63,228 nt of DNA from Actinomycetota bacterium (GCA_027314515.1 DAHVAR010000208.1:1-63228); one strand, 5' to 3'. Shown: positions 17,103 through 26,077, numbered from the stretch's first letter. Notes: generated from the sequence alone by a model not told the origin. A program made the numbers and translations.

Positions 17103-18671
17103 TCAGGATGCGGGGGCGGCGGGTGACAGTTTCCGTCGCCGGTGCAGCAGGCACCCGGCGATCAGGCCGACGACCACTGCAAGCAGCACGATCGGAACCG
17201 CCAGCGTGATGCAGTAGTAGGCGATCTGCGCCATCAGGTGCGACTGCAGCGGCGTCGGGTTGCCGGGCATCAGGGCAATGGTGGCCGCTGTCAGCCGCGT
17301 CATCTCGAGCCAGTCGAGCCAGCTGGCAGGCACCAGGATGAGCAAGCAGATCGCCATCGCGTCGTAGGACGGCAGCTGGTACTGCCAGACGAAGAGCCAG
17401 GCAAGGCTCAGCGCCAGCGCAGCGAAGATCGCTGGCTGCGCACCGCTGCGGCCAGGCAGCCGGGACAGCGTGACAATCGCCAGGCCGACGACGATGACCG
17501 CAGCGACCATGCCCACGTGCTGCATGAGAAAGCCGTGTTTGTCCGGCGTGAAGAGCTGGTAGAAGTTGTCGGCGGTCGTCCGCTCGTCGCGGACCAGGAC
17601 GGCGGTGACAGCCGGCGTTCCGAACCATGCATAGGTCGGCAGCAGCACCGCGAGCATTCCGAAAGCCGCCACAGCACACGAGGCGAGTGACCGCCGCAGC
17701 GTCCAGGCAAGTCCGAGGCCGAAGAGCACAAAGGTGATCTTGATGTCAGCGGCAAGGCCGATGAGCGCGCCGCCGGCGACCAGGCGGCCCAGCCGGGGAT
17801 TCCCGGCAACCGAGCTTCCCGGCCACCCGCCGGCCACTATCAGGCCGAGCATCCCGGCGGCGGCGGCCAGTACGTCCAGGTGAGCGGATGCGATCAGCTG
17901 CCAGATCAGCAGCGGGTTAATGGTCCACAGCAGGTGGGCCCGGAGCCGTGCGGCCGGATCCGGCCGGAGTAGCCGGTCCGCGGTATAGGCGACCAGGCCG
18001 AACGCCAGCGCGTTGGCGAGCTTGAGCCAGAACACGATACGGGCCGCCGAGGTCCCGCCGAGCTTGGCAGCCAGGAACTCCTCGACGGTGGCCGCGGGGC
18101 CATAGAGCGTGGTGTTGCGGCCCCATTCCCAGGGGATGGACTTGCCCACCGGATCATGCATGTGGATGAGATCCCACGGCACCATGACGTACGGGCTATG
18201 GCCGAGTACCACGATCCGGCCGAACGCCATGTAATCGAGGGCATCCGTCGAGCCGACCGGCGGCAGCACGGTGAGGGCGACTACCACGACGCCGGCGGCG
18301 ATGAGCAGCGGCCGCAGTGGCGGCCTGGCCCCGCGCCGGACGGCGATGAGGCCAGCCGTCACGCCGACGCCGCCCGCGATCGCGGACAGCCACAGGATGA
18401 CCGCGACCGCGTCCAGCGGCAGGTGCCAGCTGGTCAGCTCGAACGGCGGACCAACCCGTGGCATGGGCAGAGGCGGACCCATCCAGGATTTCCGCGCCAG
18501 CGAGACGGCAACGAAGCTGATCATTGAGGCGCCGATGCCGCCGACGGCAAGCCAGAGCCAGAACCGCGCTGACCGCTGCTGTCGCGCGGCCACCCCGGAC
18601 GGCGCCGCCACTCGGGTCGGTCCTGACCGTGCTGACTCCAGCTGGGCGTGCCCGTGCACGTCAGAGCTCAT
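17103..18671 (-). CDS. GT-C type membrane glycosyltransferase (MptB-like polyprenol-phosphate-mannose transferase)
   Basis: A 522-residue protein with about twelve or thirteen membrane helices. After the first helices it has GSTDALDYMAFGRIVVLGHSPYV, resembling the acidic catalytic loop of actinobacterial MptB-type alpha-1,6-mannosyltransferases, then WEWGRNTTLYGPAA and LADIKITFVLFGLG (ADIKIT, with a lysine typical of lipid-sugar binding). Polyprenyl-phosphate-mannose as donor is inferred. The ATG at 18671 is close to an upstream hairpin at 18746-18775. It converges with the GT87 gene 64 bp away, so the two may work on the same envelope mannan or lipoglycan. Confidence 0.75.
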   Translation of the reverse strand: MSSDVHGHAQLESARSGPTRVAAPSGVAARQQRSARFWLWLAVGGIGASMISFVAVSLARKSWMGPPLPMPRVGPPFELTSWHLPLDAVAVILWLSAIAGGVGVTAGLIAVRRGARPPLRPLLIAAGVVVVALTVLPPVGSTDALDYMAFGRIVVLGHSPYVMVPWDLIHMHDPVGKSIPWEWGRNTTLYGPAATVEEFLAAKLGGTSAARIVFWLKLANALAFGLVAYTADRLLRPDPAARLRAHLLWTINPLLIWQLIASAHLDVLAAAAGMLGLIVAGGWPGSSVAGNPRLGRLVAGGALIGLAADIKITFVLFGLGLAWTLRRSLASCAVAAFGMLAVLLPTYAWFGTPAVTAVLVRDERTTADNFYQLFTPDKHGFLMQHVGMVAAVIVVGLAIVTLSRLPGRSGAQPAIFAALALSLAWLFVWQYQLPSYDAMAICLLILVPASWLDWLEMTRLTAATIALMPGNPTPLQSHLMAQIAYYCITLAVPIVLLAVVVGLIAGCLLHRRRKLSPAAPAS

Positions 18672-19223
18672 GCGAAACTCAATCTGCCAGAATGAGGAGT
18701 TGGCCGGGCCTTGAACTCAAGGAAGGGCGGTTCTCCGCAGCCCCCGCCGTCAGCCCGCCGCGACCCGGCGGCTGACGTTTACTGAGCCCAAACTTAGCAG
18801 CCGCCGACGGGGATTCTGCCGGGAGGATACCGAAGCGTAATCGAATAAAACGCGCACCTTTCTGCGTCGTTGCCAGACTAGGAAACTTGCGGGTAGAGGC
18901 CCGGTGAGCAGGATCCTGAGATGCCCGCGGCCCGGTAGTGGCTTGCTGGCATGCCGTTTGGGCTAAGGAAAAGATGCGAATTCTTTGACGTCTCTTATAC
19001 CGAGCTGCATGAAATTCATGCGAGCCTCCCGGATGCGTCATCTAAATGCTTGCTATTGGCAAAGTCAAGGTAATGACGAGTAACTGCCTGGACTGAGGGG
19101 CCTGATGACCTCGGGCCAGGCGGATGCGGGGTCTCGGGTCAGCGAGGGCGCCCCCGGTTCCGCGGGGCCCGTGCTGAGCCGGGACCACTTGACTATATCG
19201 AATACACGTTCGATAGTAGTGGA
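18672..19223. other. Intergenic region with hairpin, divergent promoters
   Basis: About 550 bp without a convincing gene. It separates the minus-strand GT-C gene from imuA'. A hairpin at 18746-18775 pairs CGTCAGCC with GGCTGACG and an inner GCCG/CGGC, with no T-run; it could sit in the GT-C leader. The middle (18830-19080) is more AT-rich than its surroundings. The right end carries the SOS promoter. Confidence 0.5.
19189..19217 (+). promoter_or_regulatory. SOS (LexA) promoter of imuA'-imuB
   Basis: TCGAATACACGTTCGA at 19198-19213 matches the actinobacterial LexA box TCGAAC-N4-GTTCGA at 11 of 12 fixed positions. It lies inside a promoter with TTGACT (19189-19194), a 17-bp spacer and GATAGT (19212-19217). 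LexA bound here would block RNA polymerase directly. The expected start of transcription falls at about the ATG at 19224, suggesting a leaderless mRNA. Confidence 0.85.
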
Positions 19224-19931
19224 ATGGAAACGGGGCTAGCTCAGGTCATCTCGCTTTCCCCGGCGCGCCACCGGGACGATGTGCTGACTGGCGCGGGCCT
19301 GCTGCCCGTCCTCCCGGCTTTGCGAGAGCTGTTGCCGGGCGGGCTGCAGCGCGGCTCGGTGGTGACATCGGGGGGATGGGGGCTGCTGTCGCTGTCACTA
19401 GCGGCTGGCGCGGTGGCCGACGGTGCGTGGTGCGCGATCGTAGGAGTTCCGGCCGCCGGCCTGCGGGCAGCGGCACAGGCTGGGCTGGAGCCGGACCGGC
19501 TCCTGCTGGTCGCCGAGCCCGGCCCCGGCTGGGCGCAGGTGGTGGCGTCGTTGCTGGACGGGTTCGACATCGTGCTGCTGCGCCCGCCAGGGCAGCCGTC
19601 GGCTCAGTTGCGGCGCAAGCTGGAGGCGGCAGCTCGCCGTTACGGCAGCGTGCTCCTCGTCGCCGGGGACTGGCCCGGCGCGCAGTCCCGGCTGCTGGTG
19701 ACGGACGCGGAGTGGACCGGGATCGGCCTCGGGCACGGGCGGTTGCGCGCGCGCAAGGCGCAGGTGATCGCGTCCGGACGCGGGGCGGGGGAGCGGCCGC
19801 GTTTGGCGTGGCTGTGGCTGCCGGGTCCGGACGGTGCCGTCACGGCCGCCGCTGCGCCTGCTGGCGTCGCCGTGGCCGGCCCGCAGGGCGACTACGCCGG
19901 CGCAGCCGAGCCGCTAGCGAGCAGCGGATGA
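19224..19931 (+). CDS. imuA': ImuA' SOS mutagenesis accessory protein
   Basis: A 235-residue RecA-like but degenerate protein, first in an SOS operon. The segment LRELLPGGLQRGSVVTSGGWGLLSLSLAAGAVADGAWCAIVGVPAAGL follows the fold of the ImuA/RecA core, but the P-loop lysine is missing (TSGGWGLLS), so ATP binding is unlikely. In mycobacteria ImuA' works with ImuB and DnaE2 for damage-induced mutagenic translesion synthesis. Its stop overlaps the imuB start (ATGA), so the two are coupled. The LexA box begins 26 bp upstream of the start codon. Confidence 0.85.
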   Translation: METGLAQVISLSPARHRDDVLTGAGLLPVLPALRELLPGGLQRGSVVTSGGWGLLSLSLAAGAVADGAWCAIVGVPAAGLRAAAQAGLEPDRLLLVAEPGPGWAQVVASLLDGFDIVLLRPPGQPSAQLRRKLEAAARRYGSVLLVAGDWPGAQSRLLVTDAEWTGIGLGHGRLRARKAQVIASGRGAGERPRLAWLWLPGPDGAVTAAAAPAGVAVAGPQGDYAGAAEPLASSG

Positions 19932-21307
19932 CGGGCCAGGCCACCTCGCGCCGGGTGCTCGTGCTGCGCTGCCCGGACTGGCTCGATCGCGACAGTGTTG
20001 GCGGCGACAGTGTTGGCGCGCGTGCCTTCGAGTCAGTAGTTGCCATCGTCGGGGAATTCTGCCCGCAGGTTGAGGTGCTGCGGCCGGGGATCTGCGCGAT
20101 CGGGACCCGTGGTCCGGCGCGTTACTTCGGCGGCGAAGCCGAACTGGCCAGGAAGCTGACCGAGGCGGTCGGCCGGGGCGGGTTCGCCTGTCAGGCCGGG
20201 GTGGCTGACGGCCTGTTCGCCGCCGGGCTGGCAGCGCGCGCCGGACCGGCCGGCCTGCTCGTGCGGCCGGGGGAGACGCCGGAGTTCCTGGCCGGGCTGC
20301 CGGTGTACGCGCTGGACATGCCCGAGCTCTGCGAACTGCTGCCCCGGCTGGGTATCGAGACGCTGGGGCAGCTTGCCGCGCTACCGCCGGCCGAGGCCGC
20401 CAGCCGGTTCGGGCCGCCCGGCAAGCTCGCCAGCCGGCTGGCCCGCGGGCTCGACCCGCGGCCGCTGATCCCGCGACGGCCGGCTGCCGACCTGTCCGTG
20501 CAGCTGGAATTCGACCCGCCTGCCGAGCAATCGGAGCCGGTCATCTTCGCGGCCAAGGCGCTGGCCGACCAGATGCATGACCGGCTGGCGGCCGCCGGGC
20601 TTGCCTGCGTGCGAGTCCAGGTGCAGGTGCGCTGCGCTGATGGCCAGGAGCTGAGCCGGCTGTGGCGGCATGACGGGCTGCTGTCGGCGCTGGCAGTGGC
20701 CGAGCGCGTTCGCTGGCAGCTCGATGGCTGGCGCGGTGCGGCCGGGATCACGCTGCTACGGCTGGTCCCGGATCAGCTAGTTCGCGCTACCGGGCGGCAG
20801 CTAGCGCTGTGGGGCGACTCGGTGCCCAGCGACCGGGTAGCCCGTGCGGCAATCAGGGTGCAGGCGATGCTCGGCCACGACCGGGTGACCCGGCCGGTGC
20901 TGGCCGGCGGCCGCAGGCCGGCCGAGCAGGTACTGCTCGTGCCGTTCGGCGATGCGGCGGTGCCGCAGCGGCCGGCCGGCCAGCCCTGGCCTGGTCAGGT
21001 CCCGCCGCCGGCGCCCGCAACCGTGTTCGGCGTGCCGCTGCCGGCCAGCGTGGCGGATGACTCCGGCAACGAGGTGACGGTCAGCGGACGGGCCCAGCCG
21101 TCCGCGCCGCCGGCCTCGCTGGCAGTAGCCGGCCGTCCGGCCAGTACAGTCATTGCCTGGGCCGGCCCGTGGCCGGTCACCGAACGGTGGTGGGATCCGC
21201 GGCATGCCCGGCGCCAGGCCAGGTTCCAGCTGGTTACTGAAGACGGGGCTGCCTGGCTGGCCGCCTTGCAGGATGGTCGCTGGCTGATCGAGGCCCGATA
21301 CGACTGA
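19928..21307 (+). CDS. imuB: ImuB, inactive Y-family polymerase-like mutasome protein
   Basis: A 459-residue Y-family DNA polymerase homologue. The N-terminus VLVLRCPDWLDRDSVG replaces the usual DxDxFFASVE motif, and the second acidic motif (SxDE) is not seen around AIGTRGPARYFGGE. It thus lacks the catalytic carboxylates, as ImuB of mycobacteria does, where it serves as the hub linking ImuA', DnaE2 and the beta clamp. The little-finger and C-terminal regions follow (LLRLVPDQLVRATGRQLALWG, then a Pro/Ala-rich linker and GPWPVTERWWD). A small duplication encodes DSVGGDSVGA near residue 22. The ATGA start overlaps imuA'. Confidence 0.88.
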   Translation: MTGQATSRRVLVLRCPDWLDRDSVGGDSVGARAFESVVAIVGEFCPQVEVLRPGICAIGTRGPARYFGGEAELARKLTEAVGRGGFACQAGVADGLFAAGLAARAGPAGLLVRPGETPEFLAGLPVYALDMPELCELLPRLGIETLGQLAALPPAEAASRFGPPGKLASRLARGLDPRPLIPRRPAADLSVQLEFDPPAEQSEPVIFAAKALADQMHDRLAAAGLACVRVQVQVRCADGQELSRLWRHDGLLSALAVAERVRWQLDGWRGAAGITLLRLVPDQLVRATGRQLALWGDSVPSDRVARAAIRVQAMLGHDRVTRPVLAGGRRPAEQVLLVPFGDAAVPQRPAGQPWPGQVPPPAPATVFGVPLPASVADDSGNEVTVSGRAQPSAPPASLAVAGRPASTVIAWAGPWPVTERWWDPRHARRQARFQLVTEDGAAWLAALQDGRWLIEARYD

Positions 21308-21364
21308 GCAGGGGCAGTCCGTGCTCGCAGATCGTTCTGTCGCTGCCGTAGCCTGCCTGCTGCC

Positions 21365-22051
21365 TCAGGCCGTCTTCCCGGCCCCGCGCAGCATGCGAGT
21401 GAGTCCGATCACCGCGAGGATGCAGCCGGCCGCGGCGAGGAGGACTGCGGCAGTCCAGCTGCCATCGACCCAGAGGCAACGGCTCGCCGCCATGCCAGAG
21501 GCGCCCTGGGCGAGCTCGCCCATCGTGCTGGTGCAGATCCCGTGCATTCGGGACAGGGTCAAAGCGGCACCCGAGCCAGCCCGCCAGGACCAGACCCACG
21601 TGCGGGTCAGCGTCGCGCGTGCGGCGAGGACGAACACGGCTCCGATAATGAGCAATCCGGCGTCCGCCAGGCTGCCGGTGTCCTGGGCATTGGCTGCGCC
21701 GGCGGTCCGCCACTCGCCAGCCTGTGCGTGCTGAGCCTGTGCGTGCTGAACCTGTGCGTGCTGAGCCTGTGCGTGCTGAACCTGTGCGTGCTGAACCTGT
21801 GCGTGCTGAACCTGCTGACCGGGCTTGGTGCCGGGCAGCGGCCTTCGCGGCGGCGGGTGAAACGTCAGCAGGATGACGGGCCGCGGCGGCGTGGCCGGGA
21901 TCGGGAGCGACAGCAGATGAGGCCGGGGAAGTTGCGCTGGCCGCCGCTGCTCGTCAGCGCCCTGCTGGCTGGCGCACACGGCTCCTCCCGGCGGGGACTC
22001 AGGGCCCAGGATGCGTGGCCTCGGTGATTCGAGCACCGGCAGCCACGACAC
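21365..22051 (-). CDS. Hypothetical membrane protein with a Gln/His/Ala repeat
   Basis: A 228-residue frame from GTG 22051. The first 80 residues are Pro-rich. Then comes a six-copy pentapeptide repeat of the type QVQHA/QAQHA, encoded by 15-bp repeats at 21721-21810. Two hydrophobic helices follow (LLIIGAVFVLAARATL and AAVLLAAAGCILAVIGL), as in small actinomycete membrane proteins. I recognise no family. Upstream, another frame has ATG 22135 with a strong AGGAGA ribosome site and a signal-like start (MRARLAGTLLLAVVPK), so the true start may involve a frameshift. The C-terminal membrane part is the better supported region. Confidence 0.45.
   Translation of the reverse strand: MSWLPVLESPRPRILGPESPPGGAVCASQQGADEQRRPAQLPRPHLLSLPIPATPPRPVILLTFHPPPRRPLPGTKPGQQVQHAQVQHAQVQHAQAQHAQVQHAQAQHAQAGEWRTAGAANAQDTGSLADAGLLIIGAVFVLAARATLTRTWVWSWRAGSGAALTLSRMHGICTSTMGELAQGASGMAASRCLWVDGSWTAAVLLAAAGCILAVIGLTRMLRGAGKTA
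21721..21810. repeat. 15-bp tandem repeat, six copies
   Basis: Six copies of CCTGTGCGTGCTGA(G/A) in a row. On the minus strand they encode a QHAQ-rich pentapeptide repeat in the membrane protein. The unit is a multiple of three, so copy changes keep the frame. Confidence 0.9.
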
Positions 22052-22062
22052 CGGCGGCTGCG

Positions 22063-22110
22063 CAGCTTCGGCACCACGGCTAGCAGCAGCTTCGGCACCA
22101 CGGCTAGCAG
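22063..22110. repeat. 24-bp direct repeat, two copies
   Basis: Two perfect copies start at 22063 and 22087, core CAGCTTCGGCACCACGGCT. They lie just upstream of the start of the repeat-containing membrane protein gene. Confidence 0.85.
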
Positions 22111-22275
22111 TAGTGTTCCCGCCAATCTGGCCCGCATGACCGATCTCCTGGTCTCCTGGTGACGGTCACACGCTCGCCGGCGGCCCGCTGGCATCGGCGC
22201 TGCCGAAGCCACGCCAGCGATTACCTCCTGGTATGTTTCGGTCCGGGAACGCCCCGCCGCCGGGCCGGGAGGATC

Positions 22276-22872
22276 ATGAGTAGCTCGCCGCTTGACTGGC
22301 TTCCAGCCAGGTCCTCGACAAGGATCGTGATCGCGCTCTGCCTCGCCGTCGTCATTGCGATAACGATGGTGTTCCTATTCAGGGGCCCAAGCAGGTCAGC
22401 CAGTGCGGCGAGCAGCGAAACCCCGGTCGGGATCGGCTTTACCCGGCTGGATGCCGCGGCACCGCAATTCGACCTGCCGTTGCTTCAGCAGAAGGGCCAG
22501 GTTGAGCTCAGCAAGCTTGCTGGACTGCCGATAGTCCTGAACTTGTGGGCATCCTATTGCGACATATGCAAGCAGGAATCTCCCGCCATCGCGAAAGTCT
22601 CGCGCGAGGTGGGCGGCAAGGTTCGCTTCCTTGGTGTCGACACGCTAGACGAGCGTGCGGCGGCGATAAAGTTCGTGGAGCGCTACCGGCTGCCATTCCC
22701 GGTGGCTTACGACAGTGCTGGGGTAGTCGCGGCCAAGTACCGGGTGCCAGGACTGCCGGTGACGTTCTTCATCTCCAAGACTGGCACCAGAATCCTGGGC
22801 GTCAACATAGGCGCACTCACTGCCGGGCGGCTCGCCCATATCCTGCACCAGCTCTACGACGTCAGCACGTGA
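22276..22872 (+). CDS. TlpA/ResA-like membrane-anchored thiol-disulfide protein
   Basis: A 198-residue protein. One N-terminal membrane segment at about 16-35 (RIVIALCLAVVIAITMVFLF) anchors a thioredoxin-like domain outside the membrane. The redox motif is WASYCDICKQE with Cys95 and Cys98; the cis-proline loop is GLPVTFF. Relatives reduce or oxidise thiols in exported proteins or cytochrome c maturation. ATG 22276 follows GGGAGGATC, a good ribosome site; the longer open frame from 22159 has none. No cytochrome genes are near. Confidence 0.85.
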   Translation: MSSSPLDWLPARSSTRIVIALCLAVVIAITMVFLFRGPSRSASAASSETPVGIGFTRLDAAAPQFDLPLLQQKGQVELSKLAGLPIVLNLWASYCDICKQESPAIAKVSREVGGKVRFLGVDTLDERAAAIKFVERYRLPFPVAYDSAGVVAAKYRVPGLPVTFFISKTGTRILGVNIGALTAGRLAHILHQLYDVST

Positions 22873-23113
22873 GGCTCCTGCCGCGGGCATGATCCTCGCG
22901 GCGACGCGATGCGGCTGGCCTACCCGCGGTCGGCCAGGTTGACGGGCTGGTCCCTGGCGATCAATTCGCGGCCGCCGTCCCTGGGCCGGACGAGCGGTGT
23001 GACCTGGGTTCGGCGGAGCCTTGGCAAGAACCATACGTCCGTGACACGACGTAAGTGCGCCAATCGCGAAGTTCTATGGGTTTCCGCCGATTAGCCCTGG
23101 CGCCACCAGCTGG

Positions 23114-23914
23114 CTAACCCGTGCAGTGCCGCAGGATCGTGTCGAGCACCAGCCTTGGCTCACGTACGGTCGGGTAATGATCGACACCGGGCATCCGGAT
23201 CAGTTCGCAGCCGGGTATCCGGGCTGCTGCCGCCTCGTTGCTCGCGATGAGACCGGGCTCGTCCTTATCTCCGACCAGCAGCACCGTCGGCACGCGCAAC
23301 TCGCCCAGCCGGTCGTAGGTCGGCTCGCCCGCTTGCTCGAACTCTTCCTCGCCGGCCCAGGCCCGCAGAGCAGCCCGCATCATGTCCGTCACCAGCGGAT
23401 CTGGGCCCGCCGCAGCCCACTGCTGCAGGCTCAGGCGGAGCAGGCCGTCCTGGTCACCAGCCGCGGCAAGCGCCTCGTACTGGGCTTCGAGTTCCGGCTG
23501 CTCCGGATAGGGATAGCCGCCGATACCCGGAGCCAGCAGTACGAGGGCGCGCACCCGGTCGGGCTGGGCCAGCGCGAACTCGAGCGCGGTGAGTCCGCCC
23601 ATGCTGCACCCGGCGACGTGGCAGCTGCCGACGCCGAGCTGGTCGAGCACGGACTGCGCATCCGCGAGCAAGGTGAACTTCTCAGACGGTTCCGGCGAGC
23701 GCCCGAACCCGCGCACCTCGTACCGGATCGCGCGGAAGCTAGCCGTCAGCTCGTCCCAGATCGGATCCCACATCCGGGCATCCCCGACGCCCTCGTGTAG
23801 CAGGAGCAGCGGAGGCTGCGAGCCGCCAGAGTCCTCAGCCCAGATTTTGTCGGCACCTACCCTCAGCATGGTCTGCATGGTCCGACCGTAACCTGTGCCG
23901 GCTGGCCGGCTCAT
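23114..23914 (-). CDS. Alpha/beta-fold hydrolase
   Basis: A protein of up to 266 residues with the alpha/beta-hydrolase core. The nucleophile is Ser104 in AGCSMGG, the acid is in VGDKDEPG and the base is in GVDHYPTV. The oxyanion strand is LLLLHEGVGDARMW. Relatives cleave esters, lactones (3-oxoadipate enol-lactonase-like) or other small substrates; specificity cannot be read. In-frame starts at 23878 and 23869 (MQTMLRV) are alternatives. It diverges from the nucleotidyltransferase-like gene. Confidence 0.85.
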   Translation of the reverse strand: MSRPAGTGYGRTMQTMLRVGADKIWAEDSGGSQPPLLLLHEGVGDARMWDPIWDELTASFRAIRYEVRGFGRSPEPSEKFTLLADAQSVLDQLGVGSCHVAGCSMGGLTALEFALAQPDRVRALVLLAPGIGGYPYPEQPELEAQYEALAAAGDQDGLLRLSLQQWAAAGPDPLVTDMMRAALRAWAGEEEFEQAGEPTYDRLGELRVPTVLLVGDKDEPGLIASNEAAAARIPGCELIRMPGVDHYPTVREPRLVLDTILRHCTG

Positions 23915-23934
23915 CTCTATTCAGGAGGCCGTCG

Positions 23935-24540
23935 ATGTCGCGGGATGTGCATTTTTGCCCGGGGCCGCAGCCCGGTGAGGCCATGCGGCTGACAGCGTTG
24001 CTGCTGGGCGAACCCTGGTTCGCGCGGGCGCTCGACGCGGTCGCGGCAAGCGGGCTGCCAGATGCCTGGATCGGCGCCGGGGCCGTCCGTGACGTGGTCT
24101 GGGGCCACCTGCACGGCAGGTTTCACGCCGACTCGGTCCGGGACGTCGACGTCGCCTACTTCGACCCGGCTGATCTCAGCGCGAGGCGCGACCGGGCGGC
24201 GCAGCACGACCTGGCAAGGCTGGCCGATCTGCCCTTCGAGGCGACCAACCAGGCCGCCGTGCACACCTGGTATCACCAGTACTTCGGCGGCCCGCCAGTC
24301 GATGCGTTCAGCTGCGTGCATGACGCCGTCGCGACCTGGCCCGAGACGGCTACCTGCGTCGCGGTCCGGCGCACGGCGGGCGGACTTGAGGTATGCGCGC
24401 CGCACGGGCTGGCAGATCTGCTCGGCGGAGTGTGGCGGGTCAACCCGGTCCGGGTGACGCCCGAGGTCTCCCGCGAGCGGCTGGCGAGGCAGGGCGCTGC
24501 GGACAGATGGCCGGGGGTGACGGTCGTGCCGCCTGCCTAA
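23935..24540 (+). CDS. Nucleotidyltransferase family protein (PF06042-like)
   Basis: A 201-residue protein matching the family often named nucleotidyltransferase family / DUF925. It has WIGAGAVRDVVWGHLHG (GAG-type binding loop), then the metal-binding pair in RDVDVAYFDPADLS, and VDAFSCVHDAVATWPET as seen in relatives. The reaction of the family is not established. ATG 23935 follows TTCAGGAGGCCG, a strong ribosome site. It diverges from the hydrolase gene by 20 bp. Confidence 0.8.
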   Translation: MSRDVHFCPGPQPGEAMRLTALLLGEPWFARALDAVAASGLPDAWIGAGAVRDVVWGHLHGRFHADSVRDVDVAYFDPADLSARRDRAAQHDLARLADLPFEATNQAAVHTWYHQYFGGPPVDAFSCVHDAVATWPETATCVAVRRTAGGLEVCAPHGLADLLGGVWRVNPVRVTPEVSRERLARQGAADRWPGVTVVPPA

Positions 24541-24601
24541 ATGCCCCGTTCCCGCCCTTAAGGAAACGCGCTCTCTACGGCGAGTCTGTCAAACTGCGCG
24601 A

Positions 24602-24888
24602 ATGCCCGATTCCGCGAACAGCATCGAGGAACTGACCCGGCAGGGCCTGGCGGCCGCGGTGAGGCTGGCCCGCAGGCTCGGGCTCCCTGCCGACGATCTG
24701 GTGATCTTGTCAAGCCGAGGCAACCTGCTGGCCAGTTTGCGCCCGCGCCCGTCGTAGCCAGGGTTGCCACGGCGAGTGCCTGGTCGCGCAGCGACCCGAG
24801 CGCCTGGCTTGCCAGAGAAGTGGCGGTAGCGAGTTACGTCGCCGGGCGTGGCGGACCTGCGTGGCCCGGCGGTATGGGACCTAGCTAG
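24602..24888 (+). pseudogene. Aminoglycoside phosphotransferase-like gene, N-terminal remnant
   Basis: ATG 24602 opens 51 codons (MPDSANSIEELTRQG, LARRLGLPADDLVIL) and stops at 24757. In the next frame the sequence continues as APVVARVATASAWSRSDPSAW and LAREVAVASYVAGRGG before a stop at 24888. Together these match the N-terminal lobe of actinomycete aminoglycoside phosphotransferase family proteins (the VARVAT and WLAREVAV blocks). The catalytic HGD and DxD regions are absent downstream. A frameshift near 24740 and a truncation make this a remnant. Confidence 0.6.
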
Positions 24889-25172
24889 CGACGCTGGCCG
24901 GCCGCTACGCTGCTCGCGCAGACCCTTCCTGCCGGTGTGCTTGGGCGTGGCGACTAGCCGTGGGAGGTGGTCACGGCGGCGGTCGCGGGCCGGTGATCTA
25001 GGGTTGGTGCATAGGTACTCGCGAGGTGCCCCGGTCCCGGCCGAGGCTCTGCCGCGAGCGCCCAGGGCAGTCGGCCGCGGGGACCGCCGCGTCAGCGCAT
25101 CACCCTGGAAGTGCACCTAAGCCAGCGGCCGAGCCTGGCTTCAATCCTCAGTCTTCACGCGGAGAGGGCTCC

Positions 25173-26024
25173 ATGAGCAAGAGCGCAGCAGCAGCAGGCA
25201 CGATCGACATCGGCGGCGACCTCACGGTTAACCGGATGGGGTTCGGAGCCATGCGGATCACTGGCGAGGGGATCTGGGGGCCGCCGCTGGACCGGGATAA
25301 GGCGAAGGCGGCTCTGCGGCGGGCAGTCGAGCTGGGCGTGAACTTCATCGACACTGCCGACTCCTACGGCCCGGCTGTCAGCGAGGAACTGATCGCCGAG
25401 ACGCTGCATCCGTATCCTGACGACCTGGTGATAGCAACCAAGGGCGGCATGCTCAGGCCGGGTCCGGGGCAGTGGGAGCCAGACGGCCGGCCAGAGCACC
25501 TGCGGGAGGCGTGCGAGGGCAGCCTGCGGAGGCTGAAGCTCGACCAGATACCGCTGTACCAGTTCCACCGGCCTGACCCGAGGGTACCGATTGCCGAGTC
25601 CGTCGGGGTGCTGACGGAACTCAAGAAGGAAGGCAAGATCCGCCACATTGGCGTCTCCAACGTGTCGGAGGATCAGCTCCGGGAGGCGCAGAAGCTGACC
25701 GCGGTGGTGTCGGTGCAGAACCGCTACAACCTGACCGACCGGTCGTCGGAGGCGATGGTGGATCTGTGTGACGCCGAGGGCATCGTGTTCCTGCCCTGGG
25801 CGCCAATCCAGCAGGCCGGCGAGCTGATCCCGGTCGTGACCGCGGCTCGGCGGCTCGGCGTGAGCACCCGCCAGGTCGCGCTCGCATGGCTGCTGGGCAG
25901 GTCGCCGCAGCTACTGCCGATCCCTGGCTCGGGGTCGCCCGAGCACATCGCCGACAATGTCGCGGCAGCGTCGGTAGAGCTCACGAACGAAGAGGCGAAC
26001 GCCATCTCCGCGCTATCGCAGTAG
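25173..26024 (+). CDS. Aldo/keto reductase family oxidoreductase
   Basis: A 283-residue NADPH-dependent reductase of carbonyl compounds. The catalytic tetrad is visible: Asp60 and Tyr65 in FIDTADSYG, Lys90 in IATKGG and His132 in YQFHRPD. NADPH-binding parts are GVSNVSEDQL and PIPGSGSPEHIADN. ATG 25173 is preceded by GGAGAGGG. The longer open frame from 25026 lacks family similarity. It is followed by a strong inverted repeat (26078-26133), a likely terminator. Substrate unknown. Confidence 0.9.
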   Translation: MSKSAAAAGTIDIGGDLTVNRMGFGAMRITGEGIWGPPLDRDKAKAALRRAVELGVNFIDTADSYGPAVSEELIAETLHPYPDDLVIATKGGMLRPGPGQWEPDGRPEHLREACEGSLRRLKLDQIPLYQFHRPDPRVPIAESVGVLTELKKEGKIRHIGVSNVSEDQLREAQKLTAVVSVQNRYNLTDRSSEAMVDLCDAEGIVFLPWAPIQQAGELIPVVTAARRLGVSTRQVALAWLLGRSPQLLPIPGSGSPEHIADNVAAASVELTNEEANAISALSQ

Positions 26025-26077
26025 GCCAGGCGGGCGGCCATCGGTGGCCGGCTGCCTGTGCACGTTTGGTGCTTTTT

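Noticed and set aside
18679-19041. 120-codon minus-strand frame in the intergenic region
   Set aside because: Basic, low-complexity composition with no ribosome site; codon bias differs from neighbouring genes.
21721-21810. Possible CRISPR array
   Set aside because: Units are contiguous 15-mers without spacers.
21542-22027. Plus-strand frame with a Leu-Cys-Val repeat
   Set aside because: The 15-bp repeat reads as a hydrophobic repeat here, but the minus-strand frame has two good membrane helices and better codon use.
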